Counted from the first letter of the stretch, positions 50,549-63,836 are shown. The stretch is 64,000 nucleotides of DNA from Rhodobacteraceae bacterium WFHF2C18 (GCA_002166865.1 NHTQ01000001.1:806001-870000), one strand, 5' to 3'. Numbers and translations are program-made. The notes: generated from the sequence alone by a model not told the origin.

Positions 50549-51445
50549 TCAAGTCAGCGCCTCCAGCCGCGCGACCTCGCGCGCGACGCCGTCGACGAGC
50601 GCGGCAGCGAACCGGTTGAGACGCTCCAGCCGCCGATCGTCGGCGTGGCGCACCAGATAGAAGCTGCGTGTCAGGCTCAGCGCCTCGGGCAGCACCTTGA
50701 CCACCCCGTGCATCCAGGGGATCGCGAAGTCGTGCACCACGCCGATGCCGCCGGCCTGGCGAACCCAGTTGATCTGGACGGCAACCGAGTTCGAGGCGAG
50801 GGTGACGCGCTCGATCCCCGCCTCTTCGAGGTAGTCCAGCTCCTTGTCGAAGATCATGTCGGGGATGTAGCCCACCATGCGGTGTTGCCTGAGATCGGCC
50901 AGCCGCGTGATGGGGCCGTGGCGGCGCAGGTACCGCTCCGACGCCGCGAGATGGAGCCGATAATCGGTGATCTTCTGCACGCTCAACCGGCCGGCCGTCG
51001 GCGGGCTGACCGCGATCACCATGTCGGCCTCGCGCCGGGTGAGGTTGAACAGCCGCGGCAGCGCCACGATCTGCACGTCGAGATCGGGGTTGTCGGCGGC
51101 GATCCGGGCGCAGACCTGAGGCAGCACGAAATTCGCCGCCCCGTCCGGCGCGCCGATCCGGATCTGCCCCGTCAGCCCGCCGGCGCGCCCCAGCAATTCC
51201 TCGGCGGCGCCCTCTACCGCCTGTTCCACCGCGACGGCGTGGCCCATCAGCCGCTGGCCCGCATCGGTCAGCGCGTAACCCGAGGGTGACTTGGCAAAAA
51301 GCGGCGCGCCAAGGGCGGCCTCGAGCCGGGCGATGCGTCGCCCCACGGTGGCGGGATCCACCCTGAGCACGCGGCCGGCGCCGGACAGGCTTTCGGCCCG
51401 CGCAACGGCGAGGAAGATCTTGAGGTCGTCCCACTGCGCATCCAT
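50549..51445 (-). CDS. LysR-family regulator, divergent from mmsA
   Basis: 298 residues from ATG 51445. The helix-turn-helix is at about 20-50 (AESLSGAGRVLRVDPATVGRRIARLEAALG). The rest is the LysR substrate-binding domain. It starts about 100 bases from mmsA, which is read the other way, so it probably controls the valine degradation genes. In this group a LysR gene often plays this part, but the inducer is not evident. Confidence 0.9.
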   Translation of the reverse strand: MDAQWDDLKIFLAVARAESLSGAGRVLRVDPATVGRRIARLEAALGAPLFAKSPSGYALTDAGQRLMGHAVAVEQAVEGAAEELLGRAGGLTGQIRIGAPDGAANFVLPQVCARIAADNPDLDVQIVALPRLFNLTRREADMVIAVSPPTAGRLSVQKITDYRLHLAASERYLRRHGPITRLADLRQHRMVGYIPDMIFDKELDYLEEAGIERVTLASNSVAVQINWVRQAGGIGVVHDFAIPWMHGVVKVLPEALSLTRSFYLVRHADDRRLERLNRFAAALVDGVAREVARLEALT

Positions 51446-51547
51446 GCCCGCCCCTTTGCAGAATTGCAGATCTTTTTTGGAACAATGCCTCTTTGTCATT
51501 GAAATATGCAAGGTTAAGATCGGCGCGACATTTTCGGGAGGATCGTG

Positions 51548-53047
51548 ATGAAAGAACTGACCCACTACATCAACGGCGCCCACGTCAAAGGGACGTCGGG
51601 CCGTTTCTCGGACGTCTTCAATCCCGCCACCGGCGAGGTGCAGGCAAAGTGCCCGCTGGCCACCGCGGCGGAACTGGCCCAGGCCGTCGAGGTTGCCGAG
51701 GCCGCGCAGCCCGCCTGGGCGGCCGTCAACCCGCAGCGCCGCGCGCGGGTGATGATGAAGTTCGTCGATCTGCTCAACCGCGACATGGACAAGCTGGCCG
51801 AGGCGCTGAGTGCCGAGCACGGCAAGACGTTTCCCGATGCAAAGGGCGACGTGCAGCGCGGGCTGGAGGTCGTGGAATACTGCATCGGGGCGCCGGAACT
51901 GCTGAAGGGCGAGTTCACCGACGGCGCCGGCCCCGGCATCGACATCTACTCGATGAAGCAGCCGCTTGGCGTGACCGCCGGGATCACGCCCTTCAACTTC
52001 CCGGCCATGATCCCGATGTGGATGTTCGCACCGGCCATCGTCTGCGGCAACGCCTTCATCCTCAAGCCGTCGGAACGCGATCCCAGCGTGCCGCTGATGC
52101 TGGCCGAACTCATGGAAGAGGCCGGCCTGCCCCAGGGGATCCTGCAGGTGGTTCAAGGCGACAAGGAAGCGGTGGACGCCATCCTGGACCACGACGTGAT
52201 CCAGTCGGTGGGCTTTGTCGGCTCAACCCCGATCGCCGAATACATCTACGGCCGCGGCTGTTCCAACGGCAAGCGGGTCCAGGCTTTCGGCGGGGCCAAG
52301 AACCACATGATCGTCATGCCTGACGCCGACATGGACCAGGCCGCCGACGCGCTGGTGGGCGCGGGCTACGGCGCGGCGGGCGAGCGCTGCATGGCGATCT
52401 CGGTGGCCGTGCCGGTCGGCGACGAAACCGCCGATCGCCTGATCGAGAAGCTGGTGCCGCGGATCGAGAAACTGAAGGTCGGCCCCTATACCGCGGGCGA
52501 CGACGTGGATTACGGGCCCCTGGTGACCGCCGAGGCCCGCGAACGCGTGCTGGGGCTGGTGAACGCGGGCGTCGAGGCAGGCGCGGAACTGGTGGTGGAC
52601 GGCCGCGACTTCACGCTGCAGGGCTACGAGAACGGGTTCTTCGTCGGCCCCCATCTCTTCGACAAGGTGACGCCGGACATGGAGATCTACAAGCAGGAGA
52701 TCTTCGGCCCCGTCCTGTCCACTGTGCGCGCGGGTTCCTACGAGGAGGCGGTGCAACTGGCCATGGACCATGAATACGGCAACGGCACCGCGATCTTCAC
52801 CCGCGACGGCGACGCCGCGCGCGACTTCACTCACCGCATCAACATCGGCATGGTGGGCGTGAACGTCCCAATCCCGGTCCCGCTGGCCTATCACACCTTC
52901 GGCGGCTGGAAGAAGTCGATGTTCGGCGACCTCAACCAGCACGGTCCGGACGCCTTCAAGTTCTACACGCGGACCAAGACCGTCACCTCGCGCTGGCCCA
53001 GCGGCCTGAAGGAGGGCGGCGAATTCCACTTCAAGGCCATGGACTGA
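51548..53047 (+). CDS. mmsA: Methylmalonate-semialdehyde dehydrogenase (CoA-acylating)
   Basis: 499 residues. MKELTHYINGAHVKGTSGRFSDVFNPATGEV is the family start; ITPFNFPAMIPMWMF (about 148-162), FVGSTPIAEYIY, and GYGAAGERCMAISVAV with the catalytic Cys (about 282) follow. The Arg and Glu-free active site of CoA-dependent members fits. It converts methylmalonate semialdehyde to propionyl-CoA at the end of valine catabolism. The start is the second of two adjacent ATGs, behind GGGAGGATC. Confidence 0.95.
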   Translation: MKELTHYINGAHVKGTSGRFSDVFNPATGEVQAKCPLATAAELAQAVEVAEAAQPAWAAVNPQRRARVMMKFVDLLNRDMDKLAEALSAEHGKTFPDAKGDVQRGLEVVEYCIGAPELLKGEFTDGAGPGIDIYSMKQPLGVTAGITPFNFPAMIPMWMFAPAIVCGNAFILKPSERDPSVPLMLAELMEEAGLPQGILQVVQGDKEAVDAILDHDVIQSVGFVGSTPIAEYIYGRGCSNGKRVQAFGGAKNHMIVMPDADMDQAADALVGAGYGAAGERCMAISVAVPVGDETADRLIEKLVPRIEKLKVGPYTAGDDVDYGPLVTAEARERVLGLVNAGVEAGAELVVDGRDFTLQGYENGFFVGPHLFDKVTPDMEIYKQEIFGPVLSTVRAGSYEEAVQLAMDHEYGNGTAIFTRDGDAARDFTHRINIGMVGVNVPIPVPLAYHTFGGWKKSMFGDLNQHGPDAFKFYTRTKTVTSRWPSGLKEGGEFHFKAMD

Positions 53048-53072
53048 GCCCTGCCCGGATCCTGGCCTGACC

Positions 53073-53098
53073 GGGCCGCGGCGGCGCCGCGGCCCTTT
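53073..53098 (+). terminator. Terminator-like hairpin after mmsA
   Basis: GGGCCGCGGC and GCCGCGGCCC pair around GGC, followed by TTTCCC. It lies 26 bases beyond the mmsA stop and splits mmsA from the next gene. Confidence 0.6.
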
Positions 53099-53114
53099 CC
53101 CGCCGGAGGCAGCC

Positions 53115-54182
53115 ATGTGGCCCGATACCAGACTCTGCCGGATGCTGGACATCAGCCACCCCGTGATCCAGGCGCCCATGGCCGGGACGACAACGCCCGC
53201 GCTGGCGGCGACGGTTTCGGAGGCGGGCGGCCTGGGATCGCACGGGTGCGCCACACTCGGCCCCGGAACGCTGCGGGATGACATCAAACAGCTGGCGCGG
53301 CGGACGGCCCGGCCGGTCAACCTGAATTTCTTCTGCCACGATGAAAGGGCGATCGACCCCGCGCATCACAGGAGGCTTCTGGATGCTCTGGCACCGCATT
53401 ACGCGGCCGCGGGCATTGCCCCGCCGACGGGCATGCCGGAACCGCCCTTCCCCGCCTTCGGGCCCGCGCAACTGGAGGTCCTGCTGGCACAGCCGCCGGC
53501 GGTGGCGAGCTTCCACTTCGGCCTGCCCGAGGCGGCGGCGCTGGCGGCGCTCAAGGCGGCCGGGTGCCGCATCCTCGCCTCGGCGACCACGGTCGCCGAG
53601 GCGCGCTGGCTGGCCGACCGGGGCGCCGATGCCATCATCGCCCAAGGGTGGGAATCGGGCGGCCACCGGGGCGTTTTCCTTGACGTGGCGCAGGACGCCC
53701 GGATCGGCCTGTTCGCCCTTCTGCCGCAGATCGTCGATGCCGTCGAACAGCCTGTGATCGCCGCCGGCGGCATCGCCGACGGGCGCGGGATCGCGGCGGC
53801 CTTCGCCCTGGGCGCGGCGGGGGTACAGATCGGCACCGCCTTCATCACCGCCGACGAGGCAGGGCCGAAGCCCCTTCACGCCGAGGCGGTCCGCCACGGA
53901 GCGGACGCCAGTACCCGCATCAGCCGCGCGGTTTCGGGCCGGCCGGCGCGGGCGCATCGCACCGCCTGGCTGGATGACATGACGCAGGTCGAGCCGGCGC
54001 CCTTTCCGTTGATGTATCACTACGTCGCGCCCCTGCTGGCCGCGGATCCCGAAACCTATCGCTTCGCGCTTTACGGCCAGGCCGCCGCGCTTGCCCCCGG
54101 CGGCACCGCGGCAGAGCGTCTGGCGCGGCTCGTCTCGGATGCCGAGCGCGTCTTCTCCGGGCAGTCCCATGCCCCCGGCTGA
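53115..54182 (+). CDS. Nitronate monooxygenase-family flavoprotein
   Basis: 355 residues. A TIM barrel binding FMN: PVIQAPMAGTTTPALAATVSEAGGLGSHG (16-44), NFFCHDE near 75, AIIAQGWESGGHRG (about 174-187) with the active His, and VIAAGGIADGRGIAAAFALGAAGVQIGTAF (about 215-244). Family members oxidise nitroalkanes such as nitropropionate, but many have other, unknown substrates. A terminator-like hairpin separates it from mmsA. Confidence 0.9.
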   Translation: MWPDTRLCRMLDISHPVIQAPMAGTTTPALAATVSEAGGLGSHGCATLGPGTLRDDIKQLARRTARPVNLNFFCHDERAIDPAHHRRLLDALAPHYAAAGIAPPTGMPEPPFPAFGPAQLEVLLAQPPAVASFHFGLPEAAALAALKAAGCRILASATTVAEARWLADRGADAIIAQGWESGGHRGVFLDVAQDARIGLFALLPQIVDAVEQPVIAAGGIADGRGIAAAFALGAAGVQIGTAFITADEAGPKPLHAEAVRHGADASTRISRAVSGRPARAHRTAWLDDMTQVEPAPFPLMYHYVAPLLAADPETYRFALYGQAAALAPGGTAAERLARLVSDAERVFSGQSHAPG

Positions 54183-54664
54183 CCGCCACCTCGCCCCCTT
54201 GCGAAGCCGCCGGGGCGGATCAAACCAGAAGGGCGGCCTCGGGCGCGCGCGCACCACCAGGGCCAAGGTTGGCCCCGGCACAGCCTGTCCGATGCCGATG
54301 CCGGAAACCGGCTGCCACCCGAAGGTCGCGATACCGCGATCGGCCGGGCCCGGCACGCCGCCATCGGCCTGGAGGGTTCCGGTTCGCGGCGGCCCGAAGT
54401 CGTTGAGAACCAGTGTGTTCGACCCGGCGCCACCAAAACGCGCGCGTGGGGCGTGACGCTGATGTCGGACGACGCCATGTTTCCCCGCATTTCCCTGCTG
54501 ACGGCGTTAACAATGACCGGCGATTGTTTCCCAAAACTGGACAAAGAGTGCTGCGTTGACGGAAGCATGATGGCGCATTCGGGTCACCCGGCGGCTTGCC
54601 CCCTGCCGGGCGGACGTGCTCAAGTGGGATTTGACATGCCGTTGCGCCAAGGGGGATCGGGATC

Positions 54665-55798
54665 ATGGCGCTGACACCGCCGCCCTTCACCATCGGCGTC
54701 GAGGAGGAATACCTTCTCGTCGACCGGGACAGCCTGGACCTCGCCGATGCGCCGGAGGGATTGATGGAGGCCTGCCGACTGGCCCTGGAGGACCAGGTCA
54801 GCCCGGAGTTCCTGAACTGCCAGATCGAGATCGGCACGCGCCCCTGCCAGACCGTTGCCGAGGTGCGCGAGGACCTGCGCCGCCTGCGCGCCACGGTGGC
54901 CGACTGCGCGGCGGGCTACAACCTTGCCCCGATCGCGGCGTCCTGCCACCCCTTTTCGGACTGGCGGCGGCAGACCCATACCGACAAGGAACGCTACAAC
55001 ATCCTCAGCGACGATCTGGCCGGCGTTGTCCGGCGCATGCTGATCTGCGGGATGCACGTGCATGTGGGCATCGACCAGCCCGACCGGCGTATCGACGTGA
55101 TCAACCAGATGGCCTATTTCCTGCCGCATCTTCTGGCGCTGTCGTGTTCCTCGCCCTTCTGGCAGGGACAGGACACCGGGCTGTCGTGCTACCGGCTGAC
55201 GGTGTTCGACAACCTGCCGCGCACCGGCCTGCCCCCGCGCATGGAAAGCTTTGGCGAGTTCGAGCGCTCGGTCCAGATCCTGGTGGATCTCGGCGTGATC
55301 GAGGACAGTTCCAAGATCTGGTGGGATCTGCGCCCCTCGCACCAGTTCCCGACCATCGAGAGCCGGATCTGCGACGTCCAGCCGCGGATGGAGCACGCGC
55401 TGACGCTGGCCGCGCTCAAGCAGGCCATCGCGCGTTACCTGTGGCGGTTGGCCGTGCGAAACCAGCGCTGGCGCATCTACGACAGGTTCCTGGTGTCCGA
55501 GAACCGCTGGCGCGCGCAGCGCTACGGGGTGCGCGAGGGGCTGATCGACTTCGGCCTTGGCGAGATCGTGCCCTTCGGCGACCTTCTGGAAGAGCTGATC
55601 GCGCTGCTGGAGGAAGACGCGCGCTTCTTTCAGTCGCTGGCGGACCTCGAAGGCGCGCGCGAGATGTGGCGCTCGGGCACCAGCGCGGGCCGGCAGCGGC
55701 GGGCCTATATCGAGGCGCTGGAGGCGGGCGACGATCACGAGAATGCCCTGCGCGCCGTCGTGCGGCACCTGATCGAGGAGTTCCATGCCGATCTGTGA
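54665..55798 (+). CDS. ybdK: YbdK-family carboxylate-amine ligase (glutamate-cysteine ligase type 2)
   Basis: 377 residues. [19 protein letters not shown] (9-27) is the family signature, followed by [23 protein letters not shown] (about 130) and [22 protein letters not shown] (about 223-244). Enzymes of this type join a carboxylate to an amine using ATP; the E. coli homologue has weak glutamate-cysteine ligase activity. The true substrate is unknown. It is preceded by a 482-base gap with no convincing gene (see findings). Confidence 0.92.
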   Translation: MALTPPPFTIGVEEEYLLVDRDSLDLADAPEGLMEACRLALEDQVSPEFLNCQIEIGTRPCQTVAEVREDLRRLRATVADCAAGYNLAPIAASCHPFSDWRRQTHTDKERYNILSDDLAGVVRRMLICGMHVHVGIDQPDRRIDVINQMAYFLPHLLALSCSSPFWQGQDTGLSCYRLTVFDNLPRTGLPPRMESFGEFERSVQILVDLGVIEDSSKIWWDLRPSHQFPTIESRICDVQPRMEHALTLAALKQAIARYLWRLAVRNQRWRIYDRFLVSENRWRAQRYGVREGLIDFGLGEIVPFGDLLEELIALLEEDARFFQSLADLEGAREMWRSGTSAGRQRRAYIEALEAGDDHENALRAVVRHLIEEFHADL

Positions 55799-55882
55799 AA
55801 CCCGGCCCCGCCGCCGCCAGCCTTGCGCCCGGGACCGCGGACCTGTTAATTCAACAAGCGTTCAATTCGGAGGAGACCCGCG

Positions 55883-57025
55883 ATGGATTTCGCCCTCACT
55901 GAGGAACAGACCGCCATTTTCGACATGGCCCATGCCTTCGGGCAGGACAACATCGCCCCGCATGCCCAGGCATGGGAAGCCGAGGGCACGATTCCCAAGG
56001 AGCTGTGGCCGCAGATCGCCGAACTGGGATTCGGCGGGCTCTACGTGTCAGAGGACTCTGGAGGATCGGGGCTGTCGCGGCTGGATGCCACGCTGGTCTT
56101 CGAGGCGTTGTCGATGGCCTGCCCTTCGGTCGCGGCCTTCCTGTCGATCCACAACATGTGCGCCAAGATGATCGACACCTTCGCCGAAGCGGAGATGAAG
56201 GCGCGGGTGATGCCCGGCGTGGTGAGCATGCAGACGGTTCTGTCCTACTGCCTGACCGAGCCGGGCTCGGGCTCGGACGCGGCCGCGCTGAAGACCCGGG
56301 CGGAAAAGGGGGAAGACGGCTACACCCTCAACGGCACCAAGGCCTTCATCTCGGGCGGCGGTTATTCGGATGCCTATGTGGTCATGGCCCGCACCGGCGA
56401 GGCGGGACCGCGCGGGATCTCGACCGTTTATGTCGAGGACGGAACGCCGGGATTGTCCTTCGGCGGGTTGGAGCAGAAGATGGGCTGGCAATCGCAGCCC
56501 ACCCGGCAGGTGCAGTTCGACGACTGCAAGGTCCCGGCCGCGAACCTGATCGGCGAGGAGGGCAAGGGATTTTCCTACGCGATGGCCGGGCTGGACGGCG
56601 GGCGGCTGAACATCGCGGCCTGCTCCCTGGGCGCGGCGCAGCAGGCGCTGGACATGACGCTGGAGTACATGTCCGCGCGCAAGGCCTTCGGCACCCCGAT
56701 CGACCAGTTCCAGGCGCTGCAGTTCCGCCTGGCTGAGATGGAGATCGAGTTGCAGGCCGCGCGCACCTTCCTGCGGCAGGCCGCCTGGAAACTGGACCAG
56801 GACGCGCCGGACGCCACCAAGTTCTGCGCCATGGCCAAGAAGTTCGTGACCGAGGCGGGCAGCCGCATCGTCAACGACTGCCTGCAATTGCACGGCGGTT
56901 ACGGATACCTGGCCGACTACGGCATCGAGAAGCTTGTGCGCGACCTGCGCGTGCACGAGATCCTGGAGGGAACCAACGAAATCATGCGCCTGATCGTGGC
57001 GCGGCAACTGCTGGCGGAAAAATGA
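55883..57025 (+). CDS. Acyl-CoA dehydrogenase, isobutyryl-CoA type
   Basis: 380 residues. MDFALTEEQTAIFDMAHAFGQDNIAPHA starts the family. CLTEPGSGSDAAALKTRAEK (about 126-145) binds FAD and substrate, DGGRLNIAACSLGAAQQALD follows, and LEGTNEIMRLIVARQL (about 361-376) carries the catalytic Glu. In this operon position (before the 3-hydroxyisobutyryl-CoA hydrolase and mmsB) it most likely oxidises isobutyryl-CoA from valine. It overlaps the next gene by ATGA. Confidence 0.93.
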   Translation: MDFALTEEQTAIFDMAHAFGQDNIAPHAQAWEAEGTIPKELWPQIAELGFGGLYVSEDSGGSGLSRLDATLVFEALSMACPSVAAFLSIHNMCAKMIDTFAEAEMKARVMPGVVSMQTVLSYCLTEPGSGSDAAALKTRAEKGEDGYTLNGTKAFISGGGYSDAYVVMARTGEAGPRGISTVYVEDGTPGLSFGGLEQKMGWQSQPTRQVQFDDCKVPAANLIGEEGKGFSYAMAGLDGGRLNIAACSLGAAQQALDMTLEYMSARKAFGTPIDQFQALQFRLAEMEIELQAARTFLRQAAWKLDQDAPDATKFCAMAKKFVTEAGSRIVNDCLQLHGGYGYLADYGIEKLVRDLRVHEILEGTNEIMRLIVARQLLAEK

Positions 57026-58068
57026 GCGACATCGACATCCGCAAAGAGGGGCGTGCGGGACGCATCACGCTGACCCGCGCCAAGGCGCTGAACGCCATGT
57101 CCTACAAGATGTGCCTCGCCATCGAGGACGCGCTGGATGCCTGGCACGACGACCCCGAGGTCGCGCTGGTGGTGATCGATGCCGAGGGCGACAAGGCCTT
57201 CTGCGCCGGCGGCGACATCGCCGAGCTTTACGAGACGGGCACCAAGGGCAACTACGAATACGGCCGCCGGTTCTGGCGGGACGAATACCGCCTGGACGCC
57301 AAGATCGCCGAGTACCCGAAGCCCTACGTCAGTTTCCTTCAGGGGTTCACCATGGGCGGCGGGGTCGGCATCGGCTGCCACGGGTCGCACAGGGTGGTCT
57401 GCGAATCGAGCCAGATCGCCATGCCGGAATGCTCCATCGGGCTGGTGCCGGATGTGGGCGGTTCCTTCCTGCTGGCCGGGGCGCCGGGGCGGATGGGCGA
57501 ATACCTCGGGACGACGGGCACGCGCATGGGGCCGGCCGACGCCATCCAGGCCGGCTTTGCCGACACGTTCATCCCGCGCGACGCCTGGCCGGACCTCATC
57601 GCCGAGCTGGCCGAGACGGGCGACCCCGCGGGCCTGGCGTCGGCCGCCGAGATCCCGCCGGAGGGGCATCTGGACGAGATCCATGCCCGGATCAACGCCC
57701 ATTTCGGGGGAGAGACGCTGGGGGACATCGTCGCCTCGCTACGGGCCGAGGACAGCGACTTCGCGGACGAGACGCTGAAGAAACTGGGCCGCAACTCGCC
57801 GCTGTCGATGGCCTGCACCGTGGAACTGGTGCACCGGGTCCGCGACGCGGGGGCCGGTATCCGGCACGCGCTGGAACTGGAATACCGTTTCACCCACCGT
57901 GCCTTGGACAAGGGCGACTTCCTGGAAGGCATCCGTGCCCAGATCATCGACAAGGACCGCACGCCGAAATGGCAGCACGGGCTGGACAACCCGCCCGTTT
58001 CACAGACCGAGGACATGCTGGCGCCCCTTGGTGCGCGGGCCCTCACGTTCGAAAAGGAGGAGGACTAG
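57022..58068 (+). CDS. 3-hydroxyisobutyryl-CoA hydrolase (enoyl-CoA hydratase superfamily)
   Basis: 348 residues. A crotonase fold with KAFCAGGDIAELYE (about 56-69), FTMGGGVGIGCHGSHRVVCESSQIAMPECSIGLVPDVGGSF (about 110-151) and a long C-terminal helical part (to 348). The MPECSIGLVPDVGG segment is typical of HIBCH rather than plain enoyl hydratase. It removes CoA so mmsB can act. Coupled to the acyl-CoA dehydrogenase and four bases from mmsB. Confidence 0.92.
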   Translation: MSDIDIRKEGRAGRITLTRAKALNAMSYKMCLAIEDALDAWHDDPEVALVVIDAEGDKAFCAGGDIAELYETGTKGNYEYGRRFWRDEYRLDAKIAEYPKPYVSFLQGFTMGGGVGIGCHGSHRVVCESSQIAMPECSIGLVPDVGGSFLLAGAPGRMGEYLGTTGTRMGPADAIQAGFADTFIPRDAWPDLIAELAETGDPAGLASAAEIPPEGHLDEIHARINAHFGGETLGDIVASLRAEDSDFADETLKKLGRNSPLSMACTVELVHRVRDAGAGIRHALELEYRFTHRALDKGDFLEGIRAQIIDKDRTPKWQHGLDNPPVSQTEDMLAPLGARALTFEKEED

Positions 58069-58071
58069 GCC

Positions 58072-58950
58072 ATGAAGATCGGATTCATCGGGCTGGGCAA
58101 CATGGGCGCGCCGATGGCCGCCAACCTGGCCAAGGCCGGCCACGCGGTGACGGGCTACGACGCCGCCAGGGTCACCGTGGATGGCGTCGAGCAGGCCGCG
58201 ACCGCCGAGGAGGCCGCCCGCGGCAAGGAGGTGGTCATCACCATGCTGCCCAACGGGGACATCCTGCGCAGCGTGGCCGCCGAGATCGTCCCCGCGATGG
58301 AGCGCGGGGCCGTCCTGCTGGACTGTTCCACCGTTGACGTGGACAGCGCCCGTGCCGTGGCAGCGGATGCGCAGGCCCGGGGCCTCTCGGCGCTGGACGC
58401 CCCGGTCTCCGGCGGCGTGGGCGGCGCCCGCGACGGCACGCTGACCTTCATGGTCGGCGGTGACGAGGTGGGCTTCCAGAAGGCGAAGCCGCTCTTCGAC
58501 ATCATGGGCAAGAAGGCCGTGCACTGCGGCCCCGCCGGTAACGGCCAGGCGGCCAAGATCTGCAACAACATGATCCTCGGCGCCACGATGATCGTGACCT
58601 GCGAAGCCTTCGCCCTGGCCGACAAGCTGGGCCTGGACCGCCAGGCGATGTTCGATGTCGTCTCGACCTCGTCGGGCTCGTCGTGGTCGATGAACACCTA
58701 TTGCCCGGCGCCGGGCGTGGGCCCCACCTCTCCGGCCGACAACGACTACCAGCCCGGCTTCGCCGCCGACCTGATGCTCAAGGACCTGCGCCTTGCGCAG
58801 GAGGCCGCGGCCTCGGCCGATGCGGATACCCCGCTGGGGCGCGCCGCACGGGATCTCTACGCCCGCTTCGTCGAAAGCGAGGAGGGCCAGGGCAAGGATT
58901 TCTCGGCCATGCTGCCACGGTTCGAGGCCCGCGGGCACAGCAGCGACTGA
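58072..58950 (+). CDS. mmsB: 3-hydroxyisobutyrate dehydrogenase
   Basis: 292 residues. MKIGFIGLGNMGAPMAANLAKAGHAVTGYD is the NAD-binding Rossmann start; DAPVSGGVGGARDGTLTFMVGG (about 115-136) is the substrate motif; GNGQAAKICNNM has the catalytic Lys (about 162). It oxidises 3-hydroxyisobutyrate to methylmalonate semialdehyde, the substrate of MmsA at the other end of the locus. The ribosome site GGAGGAGG overlaps the previous stop. Confidence 0.96.
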   Translation: MKIGFIGLGNMGAPMAANLAKAGHAVTGYDAARVTVDGVEQAATAEEAARGKEVVITMLPNGDILRSVAAEIVPAMERGAVLLDCSTVDVDSARAVAADAQARGLSALDAPVSGGVGGARDGTLTFMVGGDEVGFQKAKPLFDIMGKKAVHCGPAGNGQAAKICNNMILGATMIVTCEAFALADKLGLDRQAMFDVVSTSSGSSWSMNTYCPAPGVGPTSPADNDYQPGFAADLMLKDLRLAQEAAASADADTPLGRAARDLYARFVESEEGQGKDFSAMLPRFEARGHSSD

Positions 58951-59011
58951 GCGCGGCGACCGGTGCAGGGCCGCGCCGCGTCCCCGCTTGCCGCACCCGC
59001 GCGCATCCGGC

Positions 59012-59033
59012 CCGGTCGTCCGCAGACGACCGG
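59012..59033. terminator. Hairpin in the convergent gap after mmsB
   Basis: CCGGTCGTC and GACGACCGG pair around CGCA in the 267-base gap between mmsB and the convergent esterase gene. A second 8-bp stem, GCCCCGGC/GCCGGGGC, lies at 59143-59164. Neither has a T-run; no gene is seen in the gap. Confidence 0.45.
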
Positions 59034-59217
59034 AAACCGGCCGCTGTGCGGCGGCGGCCGCCGGACCGGGGGGCCGTGCAAATCGATCACCTTGCCGGCG
59101 GGCACCCGGTTTCTCGAAGGGCCTCCCACGATCGTGCTCCCCGCCCCGGCCCCCGAGCCGGGGCCTCGACCGCGCCCGGCAGGGGGCAGCGGATCCGGGA
59201 CGCGGAAACCATGAACC

Positions 59218-60501
59218 TCAAAGGCCGAAGGGAACCAGATCGTCCTCCCCCTCGGCGGGATGGGCGTGGCGGGCGTGCACGGCCTCGGTCTCGGCCACCC
59301 AGACCCAAGCATCGAACTGCCGCGCCATACGCGCCTCGAAATAGTGCGCGGCGCGCTCGCTGCCGGGGCGGTAGATCACCCCGATGGCCCGTTGCGGCAG
59401 CGGATCGTTCAGCGCTGTGCGGGCCTCAAGGCCCAACCGCGAGATGTCCAGCAGGAAGCGCGGCAGACCGCTGGCATCGGCGGCCGCCTCGATGCTGCCC
59501 TGTATGGGCGGGTTGACCTGCTTGACCTCCATCTCGCCGTGCCAGTCATCGGCGGCCGCCACGGTGCCGGTGCCCGTGGCGAAACCGATCAGCGCGGCCG
59601 CCTCGCCGTAGCGTTCGCGCACGAGTTGGCCGATATTGAGTTCGCCCCGGCGCCAGCCCATTTCGGTTTCGCGCGCGTCACCCACGTGGGAATTGTGCGC
59701 CCAGACCACCGCCTTGGCCTGCGGGCCACGGTGCTCCAGCACCCGGTCGAGCGTATCGGCCATGTGCCGATCGCGCAGGTTCCACGAGGAGGCGGTGGCG
59801 TAATACATCGACCGGTAATAGCGTTCGGCATCCACGACGACATGGGCGTTCTGCTCGGCATCGAACAGGCCGTGCCCGTCCTGTACCCGGCGCTGCAGGA
59901 GGTTGGTCAGCACCTGCGCCACCCGCTCCTGGCAGCTGTCGTACTCCGCGCCGAGCTGCTTGCGCAGGTACATGCCCGGATCCCCGCAGTAGGGCTTGAG
60001 ACAGCCGTACAGCGCGCGGGCCTCCTCGGCGATATCGGGATGTTCGCCCCGGAGATACTCCACGACCGCGTCGATCGAGGCGCAGAGCGAATAGACATCC
60101 AGCCCGTAGAAGCCCGCCCGCGCCGGGCCGAGGCGCTCGGCGTTCAGGTCGCGCAGGTTGCGCAGCATGTCCCAGGTTTCCAGATTGCGCCACATCCAGC
60201 GGGGGAAGCGGGTAAAGGGCCGCTCGGGCGTGACATGCTCGACCCCGCGGCGGATGATCGCGTCATAGGCGGCGGCGTCGGGCCAGTCCGCCTCGGCGGC
60301 GACGACGGTGAACCCGTGGTCGCGCACCAGTCGTTCGGTGATCGCCGCCCGCATCCGGTAGAATTCTGACGTGCCGTGGGTAGACTCGCCCAGGCAGATC
60401 ACCCGGCGGTCGGCAAAGCGGGCAGCAAGGTCCGCAACGCCCCGGCCATCCTCGAACGGCTCTGCCGCGGACTGCAGGGCTTCGCTTGCTTTCATGGCCA
60501 T
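59218..60501 (-). CDS. Erythromycin esterase-family protein
   Basis: 427 residues from ATG 60501, behind AGAGG. RRVICLGESTHGTSEFYRMRAAITERLV (about 31-58) carries the conserved His and Arg, EADWPDAAAYDAI follows, and AVVWAHNSHVGDARETEMGWRRGELNIGQLV (about 267-297) is the second conserved block. The family includes EreA/EreB macrolide esterases, yet most members act on other esters and are not resistance genes. Nothing around it points to resistance. Confidence 0.9.
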   Translation of the reverse strand: MAMKASEALQSAAEPFEDGRGVADLAARFADRRVICLGESTHGTSEFYRMRAAITERLVRDHGFTVVAAEADWPDAAAYDAIIRRGVEHVTPERPFTRFPRWMWRNLETWDMLRNLRDLNAERLGPARAGFYGLDVYSLCASIDAVVEYLRGEHPDIAEEARALYGCLKPYCGDPGMYLRKQLGAEYDSCQERVAQVLTNLLQRRVQDGHGLFDAEQNAHVVVDAERYYRSMYYATASSWNLRDRHMADTLDRVLEHRGPQAKAVVWAHNSHVGDARETEMGWRRGELNIGQLVRERYGEAAALIGFATGTGTVAAADDWHGEMEVKQVNPPIQGSIEAAADASGLPRFLLDISRLGLEARTALNDPLPQRAIGVIYRPGSERAAHYFEARMARQFDAWVWVAETEAVHARHAHPAEGEDDLVPFGL

Positions 60502-60535
60502 GTGCTGAACCTCTCTGCGCGGCGCGGGGGCCGCC

Positions 60536-60889
<354 letters not shown>

Positions 60890-60912
60890 TCACCGGGTGC
60901 CCGGCCCCGGTC

Positions 60913-63771
<2,859 letters not shown>

Positions 63772-63836
63772 CTGCACCCCCGGATCCGGTTGTTTACAGA
63801 TAGTCGAGACGCCGGTTTCTTCCAAGGCCGATTTGT

